Assembly: GCA_035578155.1 (NCBI GenBank)
Contig: JAPWDM010000008.1
Location: 1,436,001-1,500,000, forward strand
Origin: Brachynemurus nebulosus
Lineage: Eukaryota; Arthropoda; Insecta; Neuroptera; Myrmeleontidae
Direction: 5' to 3'
Length of the DNA stretch: 64,000 nt
Made by a program: the position numbers and the translations under genes. This document shows, in pieces, positions 53,804 through 64,000 of the stretch (positions within the stretch are counted from its first letter, which is position 1; each line of letters opens with the position of its first letter). Under the pieces are notes generated by a model. That model ran no database searches and was not told where the DNA came from. It was given only the letters and a program-made list of their open reading frames with translations.

Positions 53804-53945
53804 TGTATCGAAAAAAATATCGATATATCATTTTTTTTTTTACATAACTGAGGCAGAGAAATTTTTTAAACAATATAATTTACTAGATAATCTTGATGTT
53901 AGTGACTTTTTAGATAGTTTGTTTTAACACCTTGACGGTCATTCA
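53742..53945. mobile_element. hAT-like element fragment inside gene L
   Basis: Matches the inverse of 25135-25362, including TATCGATA sites and AACACCTTGACGGTCATT, then diverges. The other terminus and the rest of gene L were not found downstream. Confidence 0.8.
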
Positions 53946-54126
53946 CATATAAATATTCATATAAATTATACATACATACATACAGGAATACAGAAAACAT
54001 GGTAACAAACATAAAAAAATTACTATTTTATCAAATTTAAAGAAAAATAAGAAACTAAAATAAAAATATATACAGACTGATTAAAATAATTTTAGAAATA
54101 TTAATTAAGAATTGAAGGGAAAATTG

Positions 54127-54311
54127 TTATATCAAACTCGAAGTATATTGTTAAAACTAACTAAACTAACCTAACCAAAACCAACCTCACCACCTAGTTC
54201 TTATATCAAAGTCGAAGTATATTGTTAAAATTAACTAAACTAACCTAACCAAAACCAACCTCACCACCTAGCGTCACATAGGTACTAACAAACAGTACCT
54301 ATGTGACGCTA
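54127..54311. repeat. 74-bp tandem duplication followed by a perfect hairpin
   Basis: 54127-54200 is repeated at 54201-54271 (AACTAACCTAACCAAAACCA in each). Directly after, TAGCGTCACATAGGTACT (54269-54286), loop AACAAAC and its exact inverse (54294-54311) form an 18-bp stem. Confidence 0.92.
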
Positions 54312-55550
54312 ATGTACTATAATTTGATTATTTTTGAATAAACCAAAAATATTATGAGTATTATGACCCATATGTATAGAATATTATTTTCCTTTTGTTT
54401 GTTTATCGCTAGGAAGCGCTCCTGTCTCAAAGAATAAATGAAGCTAACTTCACTCAACATGAAAATTACAGCAATTGTCAATGTAGGTTATGTAGGTCAT
54501 TTTTTAATCCTAGTCCTAGGTGTTGATTATTGATCAGTTTCTGGAATGGCAGATGACTTTAATCATGAAGATGACTTTGATGACATTATCATGCCAAATG
54601 ATTAATGGATCAAATAGATTCCGTTCATTAAGTTTAAGAATAAAATAAGCGTTATTTCATTATAAGATAAATATTAGAAAATAAAAATAAATATTTATTT
54701 TTAAATAATTAGGTACGTTGATCAGTGTTAAAAATTTTAAATTTAAAAATTAAAGTTAAAATATTGAATGATACAATGATCTTGTTTTTTTTTTTTCAGT
54801 TTGTATTGTATAAAATAAATAATATAACGAATACCAATAAATAACTTTGCAATCAATAATGTTTTTGTGATTTTAAATATGTTTATCATTTTTCTATACA
54901 TTTTTATGATTTATATGTATATGCATTGACGGATACCTATAGCTTGAAAAAAATCATTATTGACTTGAAATTGTGCATGAAAAAAGTTTAAAAGTACGTT
55001 AGAAATCATTTTATTATTTCATATTACTTAAAATTTAGATCTTTTGTCAAATTTTTATCTAATTTCGATTTGTCACATAATTTTGGGGTTGGTACTATAA
55101 TTCTACGGCCCTGATCACATAATATAGCTTCGAAAATCTGGTAACCCTGATCGTAGATGTGGTATATTCTCTCTGAGTATTTACGACGTACACATTTAAA
55201 ATGGCTGAAAATAAAAGGTTAAATGGTTATATTTATTTAAAAAAAATGTTGTTTAAAACTTTTATTACACGTTTGTAACGTTTTTTTTTTTTTTTTTTGA
55301 ACAATTCTGTATTTTTACGGTTTCTTATTAGTAAATAATAATAAATAATACAATTAATTGCGTTAAATTAGTTGTTATATCGAAAATGTCAGTCACATTT
55401 AAAGTGTGATAATTAATAATAAAATACAATTATTTTTAATAAAAACATGTGTCCGCGCTTTAACTCTTTAGATACAATAATTTCCAGTCACATTTGTTTC
55501 TTTTTTGCAGCAAACATCTAAATTATTGAACACATGCCATATTGCAATTT
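54312..55550. other. AT-rich intergenic DNA, no gene seen
   Basis: Only short frames. No similarity to the rest of the window was recognised. Confidence 0.4.
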
Positions 55551-55664
55551 ACCCCCAGAATTTTCATGTTATGGAAATGAAATAAAGTTGGAACTGGAAC
55601 AAAGCAATAATGGCGGTGTAATAAATTTGAAAAGTTTACATACCGAAATTAAATTAGAACGTTA
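55551..55664 (+). pseudogene. ZNF N-terminal fragment
   Basis: It encodes [33 protein letters not shown] and then a stop: the middle of the acidic region with two IKLE motifs. No start, junction or fingers. It may be a displaced piece of gene L or of another lost copy. Confidence 0.85.
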
Positions 55665-55682
55665 ACGGTTACGGAAGGAAAA

Positions 55683-55881
55683 TACTTTCAGGAGTGTAGT
55701 GGTGAATCCAAGTGTCGTCTACAGTTATAAATCGACGCAAAAATTCGCTGACGAAACTTGGATTCACCACTACATTCCTGAAAGTAAACAACAGTCGAAA
55801 CAATGGATTGGACCAGGTGAACCGACCTCTAAGAAGGCAAAAACAATTTTCGTGTTGAATCGGCTGTCAAATCTATACCAA
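55683..55881 (+). pseudogene. Mariner transposase fragment with inverted duplication
   Basis: ADETWIHHYIPESKQQSKQW, IGPGEPTSKKAKTI is the conserved segment around a catalytic Asp (codon at 55750-55752) of mariner transposases. 55683-55713 is the inverse of 55756-55786 (31 bp, one mismatch), so the segment has folded back on itself. It is not the family member at 35315-36450, which lacks this part. Confidence 0.88.
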
Positions 55882-55929
55882 TAAAACAATCGATTAGAAA
55901 ATTTTGACACAAGCTACTGAAATATGGTA

Positions 55930-57207
55930 GGGTAAGAGACCCGATGACCGATCACTATTTTTAGCTGTATCATTAAATTAGCTTAAAAAAATTAAAAAAT
56001 AAACAAAACACCCATTTTTTTTTTCTTAATAAGTATGAAACCAAGTTTTTTTAATCCAATGGATATGTTTTTAAGAAAATACAACCCAAAAATTTTGATT
56101 TATTAATGTTTCTGTTTTATAATTTGTTGACGTCTATGAAAAAGCGGACAGAAAATATTAACCTCCTTTGAAAGATCAATACACTGACCCCTATGAAAAA
56201 TCGCGCATTAATGTACATGACGTACAGTAGTACAAACCTTCTACTATCGAATATTTGAACCATTCTCTTCCAGCCACTTTGACACTCTATCCACTACTAG
56301 GTGAGGCTCTACGTCATAGAGTATTATCATAGAGTGACATCTAGTGAAACATAGAACGTCAAAGCAAAAGCCAAGAATGGTATAAATATTCGATAAAATA
56401 AACCACTAAAATCACAATTTCGTTTCGCTCTCTGCTGATGTTTTAAAAAAACACTGTGTAAGATCTGACTTAGCCGTTAACCATTGTGAATTTTTAAACA
56501 GTTAAATTAAGTTTATATTGTATCTCTATGTGTCGTTTCAGATCTAATACATACATATCATACATATTATGTTTGACGTTTTTATTTGATAATACCTATA
56601 TAAATAACAATTTGGAAGTTTTAATTCAATATTAATTATTTTTCAATTGATTTTACGTTCTGAAATAAATAAAATATTAAAGTAAAATTATAAAAACGGT
56701 TAGTTAAGTATTTTAAACCCAAAAATTAATTAAAAATGTTTATAAAATAGATATGCAATATATAATTCTCAAAATGCGGTACCTAACTGTAAAACTCAGA
56801 TCTCAAGAAGAATCAGTCATACAAATAATATTTAACGCATACAAAATTTAATTTAGCTATCCTAATCTCTTAAGTGGACTAACAACAATTATTTGTATAC
56901 TTTTATTATGCTAATAACTTTAAAAATTCGGTGAAAAATGTTACAATTTATAACTCATGTGTTTTGAATAATGATCATCCATCACATTAAAAATTCACGA
57001 ATTCAACAAAAATTTTTAGATATATATATGTATTTCTGAAATTAAGTGAGGAGGCATTAAATGTGAGGTGAATTTAAATTGAAAAATAATCATTCTATTA
57101 ATAATAATTTTTTTATCAAAGGTTTCTTTCAGAAATAACTTCATTAAGATATAAATGTCAAAACTGATCGGACTTATAACCCCGATCGACAATGGGGTCT
57201 TTTACCC
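55930..57207. mobile_element. 1278-bp TA-flanked DNA element, copy 2
   Basis: Same ends, TA flanks and interior as 16724-17964, with about 34 extra bp near 56660. It ends 64 bp before the truncated end of gene M. Confidence 0.87.
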
Positions 57208-57271
57208 TACTATAGAATTAAAAAAAAAAATTGACCTACTAGCTTTATCTCTCGGTTAGGCCGGAAACTTT

Positions 57272-58528
57272 TCACCCCACCCTCGTATGTGTTCTTTCAT
57301 GTCTTTGTAAATTACCCGACGTGGAAAATGTTTTAAAACATGTATTACATTTGAATGGTTTTTTTCTTGTATGTGTTCCTTCATGGGCTTTTAAATTACC
57401 CAACTGAGAAAATGTTTTAAAACATATATTACACTTGAATGGTTTTTCTCTTGTGTGTATTCTTCTATGATCTTTCAAACCATTTGACTGAGAAAATGTT
57501 TTATTACATACATCACACTTGAATGGTTTTTGTCCTGTATGTGTTCTTTCATGTGTCTTTAACACGTCTGATCGAGAAAATGTTTTAAAACACGTTTTAC
57601 ACTTAAATGGTTTTTCTTTTGTATGTATTATTTCATGTCTTTTTAAATGAATTAACTGAGAAAATGTTTTAAAACATGTGTTACATTTGAATAGTTTTTC
57701 TCCGGTGTGTGTTACTTCATGTGTCCGTAAAGAAGATGAAACAGAAAATGTTTTAAAGCATTTATTACATTTGAATAGTTTTTCACCTGTATGTGTTCTT
57801 TCATGTCTTTGTAAAATAATATACTGAGAAAATGTTTTAAAACATACATCACATCTGAATGGTTTTTCTCCTGTGTGAATTTTTTTATGATCTTTCAAAT
57901 TGCCTGACGTAGAAAATGTTTTAAAGCATATATCACATTTGAATGGTTTTTCTCCTGTATGTGTTCTTTCATGTAATTTCAAACTACTTGACTGTGAAAA
58001 TGTTTTAAAACATACATCACATTTGAATGGTTTTTCTCCCGTATGTACTCTTTCATGTACTTTTAAATTACTTGAGTGAGAAAATGTTTTAAAACATATA
58101 TTACATTTGAATGGTTTTTCACCTGTATGTGTTCTGTCATGTCTTTTTAAATCACTTGACTGAGAAAATGTTTTAAAACATATGGTACATTTGAATGGTT
58201 TTTCTTCTTCTCTATGTATTGTGTCATGGGCACTCTGTGTGTTAAATATTTCTGAATTTTCACTAAATAAATCACTATTTTCCGTTATCATATCCTCTTC
58301 ATCATCTTCTAATTTTATTTCTGTATGTAAGCTTTCCAAATTTATTACACCGCCAGTATTACTGTCTTCCAGTTCTAATTTTATTTCATTTGGTCCATGG
58401 CATGAAGATTCCGGTATTTCCGTTTTTATTATATTTAAAAATGCGTTGTCTACACTGTGTGAATTTTCCTCCACTTTTATTTTAACAGTAAATACATCAA
58501 CCTTTGATGTACACACTTTATTTTCCAT
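57272..58528 (-). CDS. C2H2 zinc-finger protein M (11 fingers, 3' end lost)
   Basis: 418 aa. The start MENKVCTSK has AATTCTAGAATT (58544-58555) upstream on the minus strand. Acidic region: [21 protein letters not shown], so all four sites fit psi-K-x-E. The junction is shortened (NTQSAHDTIHREEEKP). Eleven complete fingers with variable linkers (TGEKL, TKEKP, TREKP, TRKKP). After finger 11 the frame ends HTRVG where similarity to the family stops abruptly; no terminal KKHH finger follows, so the end was lost at a breakpoint close to the TA element. Confidence 0.9.
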   Translation of the reverse strand: MENKVCTSKVDVFTVKIKVEENSHSVDNAFLNIIKTEIPESSCHGPNEIKLELEDSNTGGVINLESLHTEIKLEDDEEDMITENSDLFSENSEIFNTQSAHDTIHREEEKPFKCTICFKTFSQSSDLKRHDRTHTGEKPFKCNICFKTFSHSSNLKVHERVHTGEKPFKCDVCFKTFSQSSSLKLHERTHTGEKPFKCDICFKTFSTSGNLKDHKKIHTGEKPFRCDVCFKTFSQYIILQRHERTHTGEKLFKCNKCFKTFSVSSSLRTHEVTHTGEKLFKCNTCFKTFSQLIHLKRHEIIHTKEKPFKCKTCFKTFSRSDVLKTHERTHTGQKPFKCDVCNKTFSQSNGLKDHRRIHTREKPFKCNICFKTFSQLGNLKAHEGTHTRKKPFKCNTCFKTFSTSGNLQRHERTHTRVG

Positions 58529-58640
58529 TTTCTCGGGAAATTTAATTCTAGAATTGTTTTGAAGTTTTGAGTTATCAAGTCTGAACTTTATATTTGACTT
58601 GACCATAGATTAGGTATGCAGGTGCCTCTGATTGCGAGCC
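58529..58640 (-). promoter_or_regulatory. Family leader and promoter of gene M
   Basis: Minus strand: AATCTATGGTCAAGTCAAAT, AAAGTTCAGACTTGATAACT, CTTCAAAAC and TTTCCCGAG. There is an extra GTCAAATATA between the CTATGGTCAA box and TTCAGA. Confidence 0.55.
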
Positions 58641-58684
58641 ACCGTAGATAGGGTAGATAGGGGTGCCGGGATGCCGTATCTTTT

Positions 58685-59175
58685 TCTATAATCTATTTCA
58701 CTTAAATTTAAGCACGACTCATCACTTACAATTTTAAGGAATTCCCGTTTTTATGTCACCGAAGGATGACATATGACTCGTTGTGTGATTATAGTGGGGA
58801 ACCATATAATATAATAATTACAGAGATGTACATGCATATATTGAATAAACGCAAGAGGGCTGTATTCTCGCTGTATTATAGAGTTGTACATGCATATAAT
58901 GAATAAACGCAAGAGGGTATATTCTCACTGTACTTAAAAAACGATCCAAAAAATTATAAATTAACACTTTCACTGAGGTGACATTACTTAGTGCGTGTCA
59001 AAAACACGCACTTGACGAATTTCTTAGCTTTATCTCTTTCATTGTTGCAAATGCGTAAATTTTAAATTTGCAAATTGTTTTTAGAAAAGAATAGAAGATT
59101 GATTTGTTTCGAATACAAGAATTACTTAATTTTTTAACGATGACTCACGCTCAATTGTATTTGAAATGGGGTATA
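58685..59175. mobile_element. GAGTCATC-family MITE split by Helentron-like copy 2
   Basis: GACTCATCACTTACAATTTT ... AATTCCCGTTTT, then 58753-59022 (insert with left hairpin, two diverged minisatellite units and terminal AGTGCGTGT/ACACGCACT hairpin), then CTTAGCTTTATCTCTTTCAT ... CGATGACTCACGCTC. Confidence 0.72.
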
Positions 59176-61357
59176 TTTATGTGTACCTAATAATCTTTAA
59201 TTAATATATTAAAAATTTCCTTCAATAAGTTTAAATAAAGTGGTATTAGTAAAGTAAAATTGTCTTTTTATTTTGAAAGTATAATGTATAAATTCATATT
59301 TTATGTATTTAAATTTTTTCCCATAATTATACTCATACTTTGTCAATAAAAATGAAAATGAGTCTATTTAAAATTTTGTACACTTTAATAAATATTAATC
59401 TTATAATATACTCATAGCTAATCTAATAATAACTTTTCATTATTTTTTTAACATGTATTATAGTTACGTCTGGAAATTAAATAAATAGCTGAATTCCATT
59501 CTGGGAATTCGTTAAAACGAGTTACATAATATTTGGTATTGGTTACATAATATATGGCGTATAAATAAAACAATTTATTGTTGTTACTAATTTATACATA
59601 ACGTCGTTACTAATTGAAAAGAAACGCTTAAAAGTACAATTGGCGCATGCGCAATGCTACTACTACGTAATAACAATTGAACTAATTAAAAAATGTAAAA
59701 AATTGTTAATTAAAGCCGAAAGAAGCCACTTTGATGATAGAACAAACGTCGTTTTTTATAAGAACAAACGTTTATTCATAATAAGAGGCCAGTAGAAATA
59801 AAAAAAACATCATAATTAGTATGAAGGGGCGCTAGTTTGAGTTTGCATTTTTATGTAATTTTTTATAAATAAACAATATACGAACAAACAATAATAAATG
59901 ACGAACAATAAAGAACAAACGACAAAGTAACAATATGTGAAGATAAAATTTCAAAAAATAATTGCTGGGGTGCTAAGGTATCGGAACCGGAGAAGTGATT
60001 ACCTAAATGAAATTTTTGTGTATAGGAACCATATATGTAGTATAATAGGTATATGGCCAATCCCTATAAGAGGCAGTGGCCAATTCCTATAAGAGGCAGT
60101 GGATGAAGTGAGATGGATAGACATCGGGTAGAGGTACTTGAGTTGTTTTGCGCAGATACTTCAATTAGTGACTTCCTCGTGGCTTCAATAGATAAATTTT
60201 GCGCGTATTTTAAACTGATATAAGTTTCAAAAATTTGATGTGCAAAATTTTTTTTGTTTGATAAAATTTGAAAGTGTAAAAAACTGTATGACAAACGTTG
60301 TAAATAAATATAAAAGTATTTTTTATATACTTGAAAATTATTTTTATTTAATTTATTCAAAATTTTTTTATTTTTTTTTACCTAAATATAATTTGTTCAT
60401 TTTATTAAAAATGTTTACTGTTTATATTTTTGAAAATATACGTATTACCATATTTTTTTTTATTTATCATAGTTTCCCCTTATTTATTTTTTTTTTTTTT
60501 TGGGTCGACTTATCATTAAAAAGACATGATATCTTGGTGCCCACAGATTTTTCAAGATCAAATTCCCTGACTTTTCCAGGAATTTTATTAAAAAATTCCC
60601 TGACTATTTTGTGAAAAATGTCGCCCTACTTTATTCCAAACAGCTAAACAGCTAAAAAAAATTCTTAATAACTTTTTAACACTTTTTCTTAAAAAAAGTA
60701 AATGAAGAACAAAAAAAAAAAATTAGCAATTGTAGAAATAATTATTTATTTATATTTTATATTTACATCTTATATGGATGGTAATTAAAAAAAACAACAC
60801 TACTCAATTTAATAAATACAAATTTTATTATACAAATAAAAAAAAATACAAAAATTAAAAAAGTATAAAATTTACAATTAGGTATTGGTTAGAAAATAAT
60901 ATAAGTTTATTATATTTTTGCCGGGAAGACTACGATAAGTACGGCTCCAAGATTTGATGACAGTTCCTTATAGAACTTGACAAAATAAAACGAAAACAAG
61001 AATAAAATTTTTCGAGATCTCGCTTCGCTTTCGAAATATCGATCGTTGAACTCGTATTTAAGGTTAACCTTTGCCCGAAAGTTAGGCTAGTTATGACAAT
61101 AAACTTCGATTTTTGATGGCTTGTTCCAATTTTTAACGGATTGTAAGAAATAATTTAGGAACTGCATTACGTTTTACAGATTTTACTTTTCCAAAAATAT
61201 TTGTTTTGCAGACATCTTGAGCAGCAAAATGAACAGAACCACGGACTAGGGAATATTATATTATTATTATTACTATGGACACGCAGTAACTGGGTATGTC
61301 GTTGAAGCTTTTGGTATGTCGTATATGTCATTTGTACAAGCTATTAAAAGTACGAAA
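59176..61357. other. AT-rich intergenic DNA, no gene; small tandem duplication
   Basis: 60061-60104 repeats CCTATAAGAGGCAGTGG with a short spacer. 60018-60060 (AACCATATATGTAGTATAAT) occurs inverted at about 62145-62190. 60556-60603 has AATTCCCTGAC twice, a known kind of transposon end tract. No gene was recognised. Confidence 0.45.
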
Positions 61358-61437
61358 ATGGTTTATTGTGCTGTAACGACATGCATTAGTGAAAGTGGGA
61401 AAGATTTAAAAAAGAAATCTGGAATTTCATTTCATAA
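61358..61437 (+). CDS. Likely first coding exon of a THAP-domain protein
   Basis: ATG opens MVYCAVTTCISESGKDLKKK SGISFHK-like sequence, which fits the start of a THAP zinc-binding domain: YC-x4-C, small loop, then ISFHKFP-type segment. At CATAA the sequence GTAAGTAG is a strong splice donor, and THAP genes often have an intron at this point. The rest of the domain (second Cys, His, AVPTIF) was not found in the next kb, so the gene may extend through diverged exons or be only a remnant. THAP proteins are DNA-binding and include P-element transposase relatives. Confidence 0.55.
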
Positions 61438-62250
61438 GTAAGTAGTAATTTGATTGGAATTTTTAATATAAAAATTTAGTGACACTCCCTTTACCCCTGA
61501 AAAGCATCATTTATAGACACCCTCTTCACCCCTGAAAAGCATCAATATCAGATGCCCACAAACTTAAATATGGCTTGTCCACATGAACAGAACAAATGCA
61601 AATTCGTGATACATCGTTACTCAAATTTAATCCACACGCATTTAACCATTTCAAACGTAGATTCATATCTTCTGGAAAATTAAATTTAATAAAATATAAT
61701 TATTTTCAGAAAAAAATGCCAATTGCAAAACTAAAAGATTTTCATACTACGAAATATTGTCAATTACAGATGCTTTTCTATTACACAAATAACATATTTT
61801 TAAAAATATTATATTACAAAAATATAATAAAAAAAAAACGTCAAAATTAAAAGAAATTTAAATAATAATAATATATATGTATATGTAGGTACTATTAATA
61901 ATTAACGATAATAAAATAAAATGAAATAAAACGTTTAACCTCATATGGTTTTATAAACAGTAGTAGCGCCAATCGCCAAACAGCATATCCGGCATATATA
62001 TATGTACGTTCAACTCGTTCAAAATACATATTTCCAGTTCCATCAAAATAGTCGCATTTGCGCAAAACGAACCAAGTTCCTCCAAAGAGAGAGCTAGAAC
62101 TAATATTATTGTGCCGTGATGTTGGACATGTTTTCATATGCAGATTGGCCATATATTTATTATACTACATATATCATAGGAACGACTCATTTTTCTTCAA
62201 ATGTTTTCCTACTGGTAGGGGAACAGACCTAATATATGGCCTACTTGGCT
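61438..62250. other. Intergenic or intronic DNA
   Basis: No clear coding exon. It holds the inverted partner (about 62145-62190) of 60018-60060. Confidence 0.4.
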
Positions 62251-62398
62251 CACAATCAGAGACATCTGCCGCATCTACGTACATAATCTATGGTCAAACA
62301 AAACGTTCAGCACGTTCAGACTTGATAATAATTGTCAATTTGCAAAAGTTCGAAACCTCAAAACAATTCTAGAAGTAGATTTCCAGAGAAAAAAGAAA
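62251..62398 (+). promoter_or_regulatory. Family promoter of gene N
   Basis: GGCTCACAATCAGAGACATC, TACATAATCTATGGTCAAAC, then AACGTTCAGCACGTTCAGAC, a 9-bp local duplication of the initiator region, and AATTCTAGAAGT (palindrome altered). No TATATAAG. Confidence 0.55.
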
Positions 62399-63502
62399 AT
62401 GGAAAATAAAGTGTGTACATCAAAGATTGATGCATTTACTGTTAAAATAAAAGAGGAAGAAGATTTACAGAATGTAGACCATGTCGACAACTCATTTTTA
62501 AATGTAACAAAAACGGAAGCACCGAAATCTTCATGCCATGGACCAAATGAAATAAAGTTGGAACTGGAACAAAGTAATACTGGCGGCGTAAGAAATTTGG
62601 AAAGTTTACATACAGAAATTAAATTAGAAGACGATGAAGGGGATATGTTAACAGAAAATAGTGATTTATTTAGTGAAAATTCAGAAATATTTAACACGCA
62701 GAGTGCCAATGACCAAACACATGACACAATACATACAGAACAAGAAAAACCATTCAAATGTGATGTATGTTTTAAAACATTTGCTCAGTCAAACAATTTA
62801 AAAAGACATGGAAGAACACATACAGGTGAAAACTCATTCACATGTAATATCTGTAGCAGAACATTTGGAGAATATGCTCATTTACAAAGACATGAAAGAA
62901 CACATACGGGTGAAAAACCATTCAAATGTGATACATGTTTTAAAACATTTTCTCTGTTAGGAAATTTGCAGAGACATAAAAGAACACATAGAGGAGAAAA
63001 ACCATTCAGATGTGATATATGTTTTAAAACATTTTCTCTGTTACATCATTTGAAAGTTCATAAAACAATACACACAGGAGAAAAACCATTTAAATGTGAT
63101 ATATGTTTTAGAAAATTTTGTACGTTATGTAGTTTAAAAGTACATAAAAGAACACATACAGGAGAAAAACCATTCAAATGTGATGTATGTTTTAAAACAT
63201 TTTCTTTGCCACATCATTTGAAATTACATGAAAGAACACACACAGGAGAAAAACCATTCAAATGTAACACATGTTTTAAAACATTTTCACAGTCAAGTAA
63301 TTTAAAAAAACATGAAAGTCTTCACACAGGAGAAAAACCATTTAAGTGTAACACATGTTTTAAAACATTTTCTCAGTCAAGTGATTTAAAAAAACATGAA
63401 AGAACACATACAGGTGAAAAACCATTCAAATGTGATACATGCCTTAAAACATTTTCACAGTCAAGTAGTTTGAAGACACACATTAAAAAGCACCACATTT
63501 GA
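62399..63502 (+). CDS. C2H2 zinc-finger protein N (9 fingers, intact, twin of J)
   Basis: 367 aa. The acidic region is almost that of J and I (K18, K38, K53, K75; LEQSNTGGV instead of LEESNTGDV). Nine complete fingers equal J fingers 1-6 and 8-10; J finger 7 is absent as one clean 84-bp unit. Of eight residue differences in the shared fingers, five are at helix contact positions: finger 3 position 6 T/R, finger 4 position 6 D/V, finger 5 positions -1 M/T and 2 R/C, last finger position 6 R/T. It ends KTHIKKHHI. The promoter is unlike that of J, so the coding part and 3' flank were copied into a different upstream setting. Confidence 0.93.
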   Translation: MENKVCTSKIDAFTVKIKEEEDLQNVDHVDNSFLNVTKTEAPKSSCHGPNEIKLELEQSNTGGVRNLESLHTEIKLEDDEGDMLTENSDLFSENSEIFNTQSANDQTHDTIHTEQEKPFKCDVCFKTFAQSNNLKRHGRTHTGENSFTCNICSRTFGEYAHLQRHERTHTGEKPFKCDTCFKTFSLLGNLQRHKRTHRGEKPFRCDICFKTFSLLHHLKVHKTIHTGEKPFKCDICFRKFCTLCSLKVHKRTHTGEKPFKCDVCFKTFSLPHHLKLHERTHTGEKPFKCNTCFKTFSQSSNLKKHESLHTGEKPFKCNTCFKTFSQSSDLKKHERTHTGEKPFKCDTCLKTFSQSSSLKTHIKKHHI

Positions 63503-63635
63503 AAAAAATAAAAATTTTAAAAATAATCAAAAACTAAGTTTTGAAAAGTTCAAGATATGTTTTTTTTTTTTTTGTAAATTGTTAATTCACTGTTGACAGG
63601 ATTATTTTGTGAAATTTCATTTTAAATATTAAAAG

Positions 63636-63905
63636 CAGGGCCGTAACTAGGTCTTCAGGAGCCCCGGGGCAGAATGTACATTCGGGGTCCCTACGCCGCC
63701 CGGAGGAAAACAAAAAATCCCGTCCCCCGGCAAAAGAAATCGGCGACTTTTTTTGCTTGCTTGTCAGTCGTTTGCTGGTAAATACTGCCTTTAAAATGAA
63801 TGTTTGCATGTAAATTGCCAAGAAATTTAGATATTTGGAATTTCTTGTATCCTTTTGGAAGCCCTGGGGCAATGCCCCGGCTGCCCTAGCCTGGTTACAG
63901 CCCTG
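63636..63905. mobile_element. 270-bp hAT-like MITE downstream of gene N
   Basis: CAGGGCCGTAACTAGGTCTT ... CCTGGTTACAGCCCTG, with ATTAAAAG to the left as after J. Closest to the J copy (GCAGAATGTACATTCG in both). Confidence 0.9.
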
Positions 63906-63920
63906 GTAAAAATATTTAAA

Positions 63921-64000
63921 GTTTTAATTACTTTGTCAAATTCAGTATACAAATAATAATACACGCGTTAAGTAGATTATTATTTGTATAGTGAATTTTT
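63921..64000. repeat. Intergenic palindrome downstream of gene N (cut by window edge)
   Basis: Left arm, centre and part of the right arm of the unit seen at 41255-41349. Confidence 0.85.

Noticed and set aside
54140..54270. CTAACCTAACC strings as telomere-type (TTAGG)n repeats
   Set aside because: Only two units in a row inside a 74-bp tandem duplication; not a telomeric array.

Overview
This window looks like nuclear DNA of an arthropod, probably an insect. It is very AT-rich, has long TA and ATT microsatellites, a tRNA-derived SINE-like family, and many short non-autonomous DNA transposons, often nested. The only substantial host coding capacity is a family of intronless C2H2 zinc-finger (ZNF) genes. 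I cannot name the species or order.

GENES. Twelve ZNF loci with substantial open frames (called A to K and M), one locus cut by a transposon (L), one locus near the right edge (N), and two isolated fragments. Each full locus has the same plan: a conserved 85-100 residue acidic N-terminal region starting MENK, a vestigial finger, then 4-14 near-identical 28-residue (84 bp) fingers with TGEKP-type linkers. There is no ZAD, BTB or KRAB domain. The N-terminal region carries up to four evenly spaced psi-K-x-E motifs (SUMO-attachment consensus), the last followed by an acidic run. C, D, G, H, I, J and N look intact. A, B, E, F, K, L and M have lost their ends through nonsense, frameshift, deletion or transposon insertion. 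This is a birth-and-death gene family.

LAYOUT. 1-232: tail of a decayed ZNF. 1.2-4 kb: SINE-like copies with a tRNA-Thr-like head, then nested MITEs. 4.2-5.5 kb: gene A (minus). 5.6-12.4 kb: transposon field. 12.5-16.6 kb: gene B (minus) head-to-head with C (plus), then D. 16.7-20.7 kb: a 1.24-kb TA-flanked element and a stack of elements that splits the promoter of E. 20.8-23.3 kb: E and F, fused tail to leader. 23.5-27 kb: a TIR element, a hAT-like element full of TATCGATA sites, and a Penelope-like remnant. 27.1-28.1 kb: gene G (minus). 29-37 kb: tRNA palindrome, foldback element, dead mariner. 39.3-53.9 kb: tandem array H, I, J, K, L, whose units carry the same hAT-like MITE and the same palindrome downstream. 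55-58.5 kb: ZNF and mariner fragments, a second copy of the 1.24-kb element, then gene M (minus). 61.36 kb: a likely first exon of a THAP-domain gene. 62.4-63.5 kb: gene N, the near-twin of J.

HOW IT FITS TOGETHER. The proteins are predicted nuclear DNA-binding regulators sharing one SUMO-type effector region and differing in finger arrays. Between the twins J and N, five of eight amino-acid differences in shared fingers fall on DNA-contact helix positions. At one equivalent finger of J, N and K, helix position 6 is Asp, Val or Gly through changes of one codon base. Rapid change of binding specificity, transposon-dense surroundings and a SUMO-rich effector region resemble vertebrate KRAB-ZNF clusters in logic but not in domains. 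A role in silencing transposons is my inference and is not shown by the sequence.
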